In this document: positions 25,642-32,202 of the stretch, piece by piece
Numbering within the stretch: the first letter of the stretch is position 1
Layout of the letters: every line of letters begins with the position of its first letter
Notes under the pieces: model-generated
Databases searched by the model: none
Told to the model about the DNA's origin: nothing
What the model saw: the letters and a program-made list of their open reading frames with translations, nothing else
Translations under genes and position numbers: made by a program
From: an uncultured Muribaculaceae bacterium
GTDB lineage: Bacteria; Bacteroidota; Bacteroidia; Bacteroidales; Muribaculaceae
DNA length: 32,861 nucleotides
Reading direction: 5' to 3'
Assembly (NCBI GenBank): GCA_910584055.1
Contig: CAJTZS010000046.1
Location: forward strand, 1-32,861

Positions 25642-27459
25642 ATGAAAATAAGATTATTGACGGGTGCTGTTATGGCATGCGCCCTTTCAGGGGCATATGC
25701 CTATAAGCCTGTCGGCAACAAGATAATGACCACATGGGGGGAGAATATAAACCCCGAAGCAGTGTGGCAGGAATATCCCCGTCCCATCATGGAGCGTAAC
25801 GACTGGAAGAATCTCAACGGTTTATGGAACTACGCGATAACTAAGAAAGATGCTCGGCAACCCGAGAACTGGCAAGGCGAGATATTGGTCCCGTTCTGTG
25901 CAGAATCTGCATTGTCGGGCGTAGGGAAGGAGGTCGGTGCTGAAAACGCATTGTGGTATAAGCGCAGTTTCACAATACCGGGCCCGTGGAAAGGCCGTGA
26001 CGTGTTGCTGAACTTCGGGGCAGTGGACTGGCAGGCAGATGTCTGGGTCAACGGAGTCAAGGTCGGTTCGCACACCGGCGGCTACACCCCCTTTAGCCTG
26101 AACGTGACGCAGGCGTTGAAATCAAAAGGAGAGAACGAAGTGGTTGTCAGGGTGTGGGATCCCACCGACAAGGGGTATCAGCCACGTGGCAAGCAGGTTT
26201 CAACTCCAGAAGTGATATGGTATACGCCGGTCACCGGTATCTGGCAGACAGTATGGCTCGAACCGGTGGGGAGGAAACATATATCCGATCTCCGCATACT
26301 CCCCGACATTGACAGGAATACGCTGAAAGTGGATGTCACCCCCTCCGAAGAAATCGGTAACGGGATGGTTGAGGTTATTGTCAAGGACAATGGAAAGGAG
26401 ATAGCCACGGGACGAGCCGTGACCGGAGAGGCCGTCTCCATCGACATGCCGGAGGATGTGGAACTGTGGTCGCCTGGGAATCCCAAACTCTATGACCTTG
26501 AAGTGAGATTGACTGCGGACGGTAAGACTCTCGACAAGATTGGCAGCTATGCCGCCATGCGTAAGTTCTCCACAAAGAAAGATGACAGAGGTGTGGTGCG
26601 CCTGCAGCTCAACAACAGAGATTTGTTCCACTACGGACCTCTTGATCAGGGATGGTGGCCCGACGGCCTGTACACGCCTCCGTCCTACGAAGCCATGATA
26701 TATGACGTGGACAAGACCAAGGATTGGGGTTTCAATATGATCCGCAAACATATAAAGGTTGAGCCCGCGTTGTGGTATACATATTGCGACCGCAACGGAA
26801 TCATCGTATGGCAGGACATGCCCAGCGGAGACAGGAATCCCGAATGGCAGGACCGCAACTATTTCGACGGCGAGGAACTTGTCCGCACTCCAGAGAGTGA
26901 GGCGAATTACCGCAAGGAATGGCGCGAAATCATGGATTGCCTTTACAACTACCCCTGCATAGCGGTGTGGGTGCCGTTCAATGAAGCCTGGGGGCAGTTC
27001 AAGACCAAGGAGATCGCAGAGTGGACCAAAAACTACGATCCGTCCCGCCTGGTGAATCCGGCGAGCGGCGGCAACCACTATCCCTGCGGCGACATGGTTG
27101 ACGCGCACAGCTATCCTTCGCCGCCTGTAACTCACGTGTATGACGCCAAGCGGGCGAACGTGCTCGGAGAATATGGCGGCATCGGGATGGTTGCTGAAGG
27201 TCATGTCTGGGTCCCCGACCGCAACTGGGGATATATTCAGTATAAAACTCCGAAGGAGGTGACAGATGCCTATGTCGGCTATGCCGACTATCTCGACCGG
27301 CTCGCCAACGACTGGTTCGTCGGGGCGGTCTACACGCAGACCACCGATGTCGAGATTGAGGTCAATGGACTTATGACCTATGACCGCAAGGTGATCAAAA
27401 TAGATGAACCCCGTATCCGCGAGATAAACCGCAGGATAATAAAGAGCCATAGCAAATAA
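25642..27459 (+). CDS. GH2 family beta-glycosidase
   Basis: This is a 605-residue exported enzyme (signal peptide 1-20, ending GAYA). The GH2 domain order is visible: jelly-roll sugar-binding domain (about 40-180, with WYKRSFTIPGPWKGRDVLLNFGAVDWQADVWVNG), immunoglobulin-like domain (about 185-285) and TIM barrel (about 290-600). The acid/base glutamate is probably Glu448 in VPFNEAWGQF and the nucleophile Glu510 in VLGEYGG. The barrel also has FNMIRKHIKVEPALWYTYCDRNGIIVWQDMPS, typical of this group. GH2 covers beta-galactosidase, beta-glucuronidase, beta-mannosidase and others; the exact activity cannot be told. The SGNH gene starts 4 bases after its stop with an AAGG just before it, so the two are tightly coupled. 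Confidence 0.9.
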   Translation: MKIRLLTGAVMACALSGAYAYKPVGNKIMTTWGENINPEAVWQEYPRPIMERNDWKNLNGLWNYAITKKDARQPENWQGEILVPFCAESALSGVGKEVGAENALWYKRSFTIPGPWKGRDVLLNFGAVDWQADVWVNGVKVGSHTGGYTPFSLNVTQALKSKGENEVVVRVWDPTDKGYQPRGKQVSTPEVIWYTPVTGIWQTVWLEPVGRKHISDLRILPDIDRNTLKVDVTPSEEIGNGMVEVIVKDNGKEIATGRAVTGEAVSIDMPEDVELWSPGNPKLYDLEVRLTADGKTLDKIGSYAAMRKFSTKKDDRGVVRLQLNNRDLFHYGPLDQGWWPDGLYTPPSYEAMIYDVDKTKDWGFNMIRKHIKVEPALWYTYCDRNGIIVWQDMPSGDRNPEWQDRNYFDGEELVRTPESEANYRKEWREIMDCLYNYPCIAVWVPFNEAWGQFKTKEIAEWTKNYDPSRLVNPASGGNHYPCGDMVDAHSYPSPPVTHVYDAKRANVLGEYGGIGMVAEGHVWVPDRNWGYIQYKTPKEVTDAYVGYADYLDRLANDWFVGAVYTQTTDVEIEVNGLMTYDRKVIKIDEPRIREINRRIIKSHSK

Positions 27460-27463
27460 AAGG

Positions 27464-29395
27464 ATGTCTGGAATAAAACAAATAGCAGTAATTGTCGGCA
27501 TCCTTCTGTTTGCATGTTGCAGTATGGCGGAAATAACATTGCCACAGTTCTATACAGACAATATGGTGTTGCAGCAGAACTCTAAAGTCACTATGCCCGG
27601 AGTTGCCACTCCCGGCTCTAAAGTGACACTCTCTGCCGACTGGCTTGCCAGACCTGTAAACGCCAAGGCCGGAAGCGATGGTAGATTTTCGTTGGAGTTT
27701 ACAACGCCAAAGGCAGGTGGTCCATATACGCTTATTGTCAGTGACGGTGAAGATTGCAGGGCGTTGCAGAATGTGCTTGTCGGCGAAGTATGGCTTTGTT
27801 CCGGTCAATCCAATATGGAATTCCCGGTAAAGGGAGACTGGGCACAACTCATGAATGCCGATGAAGTGGTGGCCACGATGCAACGTCCGGCATTGCGTCT
27901 GTTGCAGATAAGGAACACTACATCCGTCACTCCGCTCGATGATGCATCGGTGGAGTTCGGATGGGTGGAGTCATCACCCGCCGCGTCTTCGGTTTCGGCT
28001 ATAGGATATCTGTGCGGAAAGATGTTGCAGGACTCCTTGAATGTCCCTGTCGGCATTATCGATGCTACGTGGGGCGGCACTCCTGTAGAGGCATGGACTC
28101 CTCATAAATATCTTAAGGGCGTTCCGGGTTTTGAATTCTATCATGATCTGTTAGTTGCCGGCAAGGATGAACAGCAGTTGATAGAAGCGGCTATGGTAAA
28201 GGTTTATAATGATTATGACGAACCTAAAAAAATAGTTTATCCTTTCGACAAGGGTGTGATGCAGACCGGCAGAGCATGGGGTAGAATGCCTGTTCCATCT
28301 TTGTGGGAGGAGAATGTGCTTCCAGGTTTCGACGGCATTGTGGTCATGCAGTTCGAACTTGACCTTCCTGCTGCGGCCGCCGGCAAACCGTTGCGGCTTT
28401 GTCTCGGTGCTGTTGATGACTGGGATATCACTTATTTCAATGGCGAGCATGTTGGCGGCGGACGTATCTTTGACCAACTCCGGGACTATCAGATAGAGGG
28501 CAATCTGGTGAAAGCCGGAAAAAACGTCATCACTGTCGAGGTCATCGACAATGCCGGTGGTGGCGGTATATGGAAATCATCATACGCAATTGTCGACGGG
28601 AAAAGGTATAGCCTTGACGGGGAATGGAACTATGCGGTGCTTTCTGATTTCTCACGTACTAACATGAGTTATCTGCTACCGGATACTCCGCAATATCCGT
28701 CTGTGCTCTATAATGCCATGATAGAGCCGCTGACAGTTATGCCGATAGCCGGAACATTCTGGTATCAGGGATGTGCGAATGTCGGACGCGATGCACAATA
28801 TGAGATATGCTTCAAGAACATGATAACCGGTTGGCGGGATGCTTTCGGCAATCCTGATATGCCCTTCTATTTTGTGCAGCTTGCCGGTTTCCAGCAGCCG
28901 GTCACGGTGCAACCCCATTCCGAATGGGCGGCATTGCGCCGGGCGCAGACAAAAGCTCTTGAATTACCCAATACAGGTATGGCAACGGCGATAGACCTCG
29001 GCAATCCTGTTGACATACATCCGACTAACAAGGCAGAAGTCGCCAGGCGTCTGACGTTGCTCGCCCTCGACAGAACCTACGGGCGGAAACAAATCTGTAT
29101 TGCTCCGGCGCATGCGAAGATAGGCGTTAATGGCAGGAACATCATGCTTTCATTTGATAAGCCGGTACACCCGATCGGTGGTGTGGTAACCGGATTCATT
29201 ATAGGTGACAAAGAGGGCAAATGGGCATACGCCCACGCAGAAATGGAAGGAGACAGGACGATACGGCTCTCTTCTCCATTGATTGACAAACCTGTCGCTG
29301 TCAGATATAATTGGGCGGATTATCCCGGAGGCAACCTGTATGGGGAAAACAATCTCCCTGTATTACCTTTTTCCATCAGTAATAATCAAATGTAA
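27464..29395 (+). CDS. SGNH-fold sialate O-acetylesterase-like protein with inserted binding domain
   Basis: This 643-residue exported esterase resembles the sialate-9-O-acetylesterase group, which removes acetyl esters from sugars. The signal is 1-22; LFAC could act as a weak lipobox. An N-terminal beta domain (LPQFYTDNMVLQQNSKVTMPGVATPGSKV) precedes the catalytic Ser116 in LCSGQSNMEF. The probable Asp517/His519 pair is in DIHPTNK. Between them, residues about 270-390 form a galactose-binding-like jelly roll (LPAAAAGKPLRLCLGAVDDWDITYFNGEHVG). The block normally WYQGESN reads WYQGCANV, so its Glu and Ser are replaced. The last codon and stop lie inside the left 130-bp repeat of the adjacent ATPase cassette, so the original C-terminus may have been changed. 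It is the last gene of the PUL. Confidence 0.88.
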   Translation: MSGIKQIAVIVGILLFACCSMAEITLPQFYTDNMVLQQNSKVTMPGVATPGSKVTLSADWLARPVNAKAGSDGRFSLEFTTPKAGGPYTLIVSDGEDCRALQNVLVGEVWLCSGQSNMEFPVKGDWAQLMNADEVVATMQRPALRLLQIRNTTSVTPLDDASVEFGWVESSPAASSVSAIGYLCGKMLQDSLNVPVGIIDATWGGTPVEAWTPHKYLKGVPGFEFYHDLLVAGKDEQQLIEAAMVKVYNDYDEPKKIVYPFDKGVMQTGRAWGRMPVPSLWEENVLPGFDGIVVMQFELDLPAAAAGKPLRLCLGAVDDWDITYFNGEHVGGGRIFDQLRDYQIEGNLVKAGKNVITVEVIDNAGGGGIWKSSYAIVDGKRYSLDGEWNYAVLSDFSRTNMSYLLPDTPQYPSVLYNAMIEPLTVMPIAGTFWYQGCANVGRDAQYEICFKNMITGWRDAFGNPDMPFYFVQLAGFQQPVTVQPHSEWAALRRAQTKALELPNTGMATAIDLGNPVDIHPTNKAEVARRLTLLALDRTYGRKQICIAPAHAKIGVNGRNIMLSFDKPVHPIGGVVTGFIIGDKEGKWAYAHAEMEGDRTIRLSSPLIDKPVAVRYNWADYPGGNLYGENNLPVLPFSISNNQM

Positions 29396-29519
29396 GAATA
29401 AGCTAAAAAAAAAAGCTTAGTTGAACAAAGCCTTGTAAGTATTTAATTGTTAGTATATTATAGGTGTAAAATAAGAATGGGAACACCCTATTTTAGGGTG
29501 TTCCCATTCTTATTTTACA
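29390..29519 (+). repeat. Left 130-bp direct repeat of the ATPase cassette, with 26-bp hairpin
   Basis: Aligned without gaps to 31040-31169 (offset 1650), I count 95 of 130 identical bases. It starts with ATGTAAGAATAAGC (the first six bases are the last codon and stop of the esterase gene), then a 10-A tract between TAAGC and GCTTA, then a conserved ACAAAGC...TGTAAGTA part. It ends in a perfect 26-bp stem with a 3-base loop (29465-29490 with 29494-29519). The hairpin has an A-rich left and T-rich right side, so it can also act as a bidirectional terminator. Confidence 0.9.
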
Positions 29520-29549
29520 TTGATATATGAAATATGTTTGCTATATTTG
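29519..29549 (+). promoter_or_regulatory. Bacteroides-type promoter for the ATPase gene
   Basis: TATATTTG at 29542-29549 fits the TAnnTTTG -7 box. ATTG at 29519-29522 lies 19 bases upstream in the -33 place. The promoter begins exactly where the left repeat ends, so the cassette carries its own promoter. Confidence 0.6.
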
Positions 29550-29569
29550 CATGTAGAAGTACATGCAAA
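29546..29569. promoter_or_regulatory. Perfect palindrome overlapping the ATPase promoter
   Basis: TTTGCATGTA (29546-29555) and TACATGCAAA (29560-29569) are perfect reverse complements around GAAG. The left arm includes the TTTG of the -7 box and the palindrome covers the expected transcription start, a placement typical of a repressor operator. In the message it would form only a partial hairpin. Confidence 0.65.
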
Positions 29570-29585
29570 AGTAATAAATGTAGCA

Positions 29586-31037
29586 ATGGCTGAGTATAGC
29601 GAGTTGGTGAATAAGGAGCTGGTCAGGAGGATTAAGCTTGACAATCCGTGGTGGGACAATGGTTGCGCACCGTCCGACTATATGGGTATGTCCCCGCGTC
29701 ACTATATCGATGAATTATATCCGGAGATAATCAATATAGGGTTGCGTCGCGCCCCGATTCTCATGGGACCTCGCCGTGTGGGTAAGACGGTGATGATTTA
29801 TCATGTTATTGAGCGATTGCTGCGCAATGGAGTCAATCCCCGCAAGATCCTGTATTTCTCGTTGGACACACCTATATATAGCCGCATCGGACTTGAGCAG
29901 CTTTTCAATTATGGACGCGAAGCTGCCGCTGAAGGAGACGACTCGGAAGGATATTATGTTTTCTATGATGAGGTTCAGTATCTTAAGGATTGGGAACAGC
30001 ATCTGAAATCGATGGTGGATACGTATCGGCATTCGAAATTTGTTGCATCTGGTTCGGCTGCTGCCGCCTTGAAGATGAAAAGTAATGAAAGCGGCGCGGG
30101 TCGTTTTACGGATTTCATGCTCCCTCCCCTCACATTTGCGGAATTTGTAGAATTGCAGGGGCTGGATAACGTAATTGAAAAGCGTGAGGATGCTATATGG
30201 GGACGGCATGTCACCAACAATGTGGAAAAACTCAATGAGTATTTTATTGAGTATATTAACTTCGGTGGGTATCCGGAAGTAGTATTCTCTAATGAAGTAA
30301 AGAAGAGGGCGGGATTGTATGTGAAGAATGACATCGTGGAGAAGGTGCTTATGAGGGATTTGCCGTCACTCTATGGAATCTCGGATACGCAGGAGCTTAA
30401 CAGCTTCTTCGCTCATTTGGCATTCCGGAGCGGGAATGAGTTTTCCTATAAAAATCTTTCTACCGATTCAGGGATAAGGAAGGAGACTGTAAAAAAGTAT
30501 CTTGACTATCTTGAAGCGGCGTTTCTGATAAAAGTTTTGAAACGTGTTGATCAGAATGCAAAACGCTTCGAAAGGATGACAACCTTTAAAGTTTATCTGA
30601 CCAATCCGATGTTGCGTAGCGCTTTGTTCTCCCCGATAACCGAAGAGGACGATGCTTTCGGCAGCATTGTGGAGACTGCGCTGATTGCGCAGTGGCTTGA
30701 AAGCCACGAGGCGGATTACTATTATGCCAACTGGCACGTGGGCAGGGATAAGGGGGAGGTTGACTTGGTCTGGACTAACCGCGCTACGCAGAAAGCCTGC
30801 TACGCAACGGAGATAAAATGGAGCGACAGGTATTTTGACGATACAAAATATTTGAAGTCTCTTGAGACTTTCCTTTATGCCAATCCGGAAATAAAAAAAG
30901 CGCTTGTCACCACAAAAACTAAATCCGGAATAAAGCATATTGCAGGAAAGGAGGTAGTGTTCATCCCATCGTCGCTTTATGCCTATGAAGTGTCGAAACT
31001 GCTTCATTCCAACAAGGAGAACCAGCTCTATTTATAA
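29586..31037 (+). CDS. AAA ATPase with DUF4143 (PD-(D/E)XK-like) C-terminal domain
   Basis: This 483-residue cytoplasmic protein belongs to the COG1373-type predicted ATPases, common in many copies in Bacteroidota and of unknown function. The P-loop is GPRRVGKT (61-68). Walker B is YVFYDEVQYL with Asp128/Glu129, and the sensor-like strand is KFVASGSAA. A winged-helix-like part follows (FSYKNLSTDSGIRKETVKKYLDYLEAAFLI). The C-terminal DUF4143 domain shows a nuclease-like core: GEVDLVW with Asp393 and TEIKW with Glu409 and Lys411. I chose the ATG at 29586 (MAEYSELVNKEL); a start at 29520 would place the promoter inside the gene. It is enclosed by two 130-bp direct repeats, unlike any other gene here. 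Role could be DNA-related (defence, toxin-antitoxin or mobile-element function); this is not shown. Confidence 0.93.
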   Translation: MAEYSELVNKELVRRIKLDNPWWDNGCAPSDYMGMSPRHYIDELYPEIINIGLRRAPILMGPRRVGKTVMIYHVIERLLRNGVNPRKILYFSLDTPIYSRIGLEQLFNYGREAAAEGDDSEGYYVFYDEVQYLKDWEQHLKSMVDTYRHSKFVASGSAAAALKMKSNESGAGRFTDFMLPPLTFAEFVELQGLDNVIEKREDAIWGRHVTNNVEKLNEYFIEYINFGGYPEVVFSNEVKKRAGLYVKNDIVEKVLMRDLPSLYGISDTQELNSFFAHLAFRSGNEFSYKNLSTDSGIRKETVKKYLDYLEAAFLIKVLKRVDQNAKRFERMTTFKVYLTNPMLRSALFSPITEEDDAFGSIVETALIAQWLESHEADYYYANWHVGRDKGEVDLVWTNRATQKACYATEIKWSDRYFDDTKYLKSLETFLYANPEIKKALVTTKTKSGIKHIAGKEVVFIPSSLYAYEVSKLLHSNKENQLYL

Positions 31038-31039
31038 GG

Positions 31040-31169
31040 ATGTAAAAATAAGCTTTTTTTTTCCGCTTAGTCTTACAAAGCTCTGTAAGTACATAGTTAT
31101 TAATGTTTTATAAGTGTAAAATAAGAATGAAAATACCCCAAAATGAGGTGTTTTCATTCTTATTTTACA
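31040..31169 (+). repeat. Right 130-bp direct repeat of the ATPase cassette, with long hairpin
   Basis: This is the second copy of 29390-29519, starting 2 bases after the ATPase stop codon. The A tract is replaced by T9CC in the same 11-base space between TAAGC and GCTTA. The hairpin (31112-31137 with 31147-31172) keeps the outer stem identical to copy 1, while two inner G-C pairs became A-T pairs and one C-G became T-G. It sits between convergent genes (ATPase and DUF4886), where it may work as a bidirectional terminator. Confidence 0.9.
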
Positions 31170-31182
31170 CTTTATGCAACTC

Positions 31183-32004
31183 TTATTGTCCCTTTTTCAG
31201 ACCAATGAGGGGGAGGTTGTCGGCAACGGTCTCTCCCGCTATTTTCTGGAGGTAACGGGCGGTGTCTTCGGGGAGGTTGGCGTAATATGTGGATTCGAAC
31301 GGTTTGCCGAGTATGGTGCTTAGTATTGTGCAGGCGGCTAAGTAGCTTCCCTCTTTCGAGGGGTGGTAACGGTCTTTAAGCGAGTATAGCTCTATGTCGG
31401 GGCGTTCTTTTACCACTCGTTCCCATGCCATGCCGACAGGAGCGCATAGACCTCCGTTTTCCCATGCCATTTCCAGATATGATGTTTTCAGGCGGTCCTG
31501 CATCATCTGATATGTGTCATCGAGCGGGTAGTCGGTCTGGTGGTGCAATAGTCCGTCTTTATGTCCCCAAGTCATGTAATAGATAGTCTTAACGTCTGGA
31601 GAACCGGCTTTGGCGAGGCTGTCGATGCGGTGAGCATAAGGGTAGACATTTTCCAACACTTCGCGTGTGGAATATGAGGGAGTGTAGCTTGCATCCTGAA
31701 TCACGACATAATCGAAACCTCCGTCGGCCAATGTTTCCGTCAGGAACTTATGTTTCAAGTGACCTTTGAGGGTCTGTCCGCCTTTCAGGCAACGGCTCGG
31801 AGCCATCTTCATGCCAAGGGAAGCCGCGAGATTCTTAACCATCGAAGGCATGTCGTTATAGAAAGTATAGCTATTGCCGATGAAGAAGATCTGGGTTGAA
31901 TCGGATTTCTCCGCCCTCATGTGGCGTATCGATGCCGCTTCAGTGGCAACTACCGAGCTGAATGTTACTGCTGCGGTGAGCAAAAATTTAAATAATGTTT
32001 TCAT
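31183..32004 (-). CDS. DUF4886 family SGNH-hydrolase-like exported protein
   Basis: This is a 273-residue exported protein. The start at 32004 gives a classical signal peptide (MKTLFKFLLTAAVTFSSVVATEAAS); the ATG two codons earlier (32010) is equally possible. An open frame extends further upstream but runs through the inverted-repeat element and looks non-coding. The DUF4886 pattern is present: IFFIGNSYTFYNDMPSMVKNLA with the candidate nucleophile Ser in GNSYT, GGQTLKGHL, DYVVIQDASYTPS, and DRYHPSKEGSYLAACTI with the Asp/His pair. The fold is that of SGNH esterases, so an ester (often acetyl) on a glycan is the likely substrate, not proven. It lies downstream of the DUF5723 gene on the same strand and converges on the ATPase cassette. 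Confidence 0.86.
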   Translation of the reverse strand: MKTLFKFLLTAAVTFSSVVATEAASIRHMRAEKSDSTQIFFIGNSYTFYNDMPSMVKNLAASLGMKMAPSRCLKGGQTLKGHLKHKFLTETLADGGFDYVVIQDASYTPSYSTREVLENVYPYAHRIDSLAKAGSPDVKTIYYMTWGHKDGLLHHQTDYPLDDTYQMMQDRLKTSYLEMAWENGGLCAPVGMAWERVVKERPDIELYSLKDRYHPSKEGSYLAACTILSTILGKPFESTYYANLPEDTARYLQKIAGETVADNLPLIGLKKGQ

Positions 32005-32020
32005 TGACATTGTTTTATTG

Positions 32021-32178
32021 TCCTCCAACCACAAACAACCGGGAACAACCACTTTCAAAAAAACTAAACCTTCTGTGTCGGACATCGAGCGGAAGCGAGC
32101 AATATTTTTTAATGGCTTAAATGGTTTGATTAAAAACTGAGGAGAGTGGTTGTTCAATGGTTGTTTGTGGTTGGAGGA
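32021..32178. repeat. Near-perfect inverted pair of ~34-bp arms between DUF5723 and DUF4886 genes
   Basis: The arms 32021-32053 and 32145-32178 are reverse complements except for a 2-versus-3-base difference in the middle (CC against AAT). With one mismatch, pairing continues inward to 32056/32142. They are built from TGGTTGTT-type words (GTGGTTGTT, ATGGTTGTTTGTGGTTGG). The spacer is about 85-91 bp. The right arm starts 24 bases after the stop of the upstream gene; the left arm ends 10-16 bases before the DUF4886 start. I see no target-site duplication. Confidence 0.9.
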
Positions 32179-32202
32179 ATACTTATGGATTGCAGTTGTG
32201 GG

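Noticed and set aside
26200..27501. 433-codon frame antisense to GH2
   Set aside because: It covers the clear GH2 reading frame and its product shows no domain pattern.
29390..31169. Insertion sequence with transposase
   Set aside because: The flanking repeats are direct, not inverted, and the enclosed protein is an AAA ATPase/DUF4143 protein with no transposase motif.
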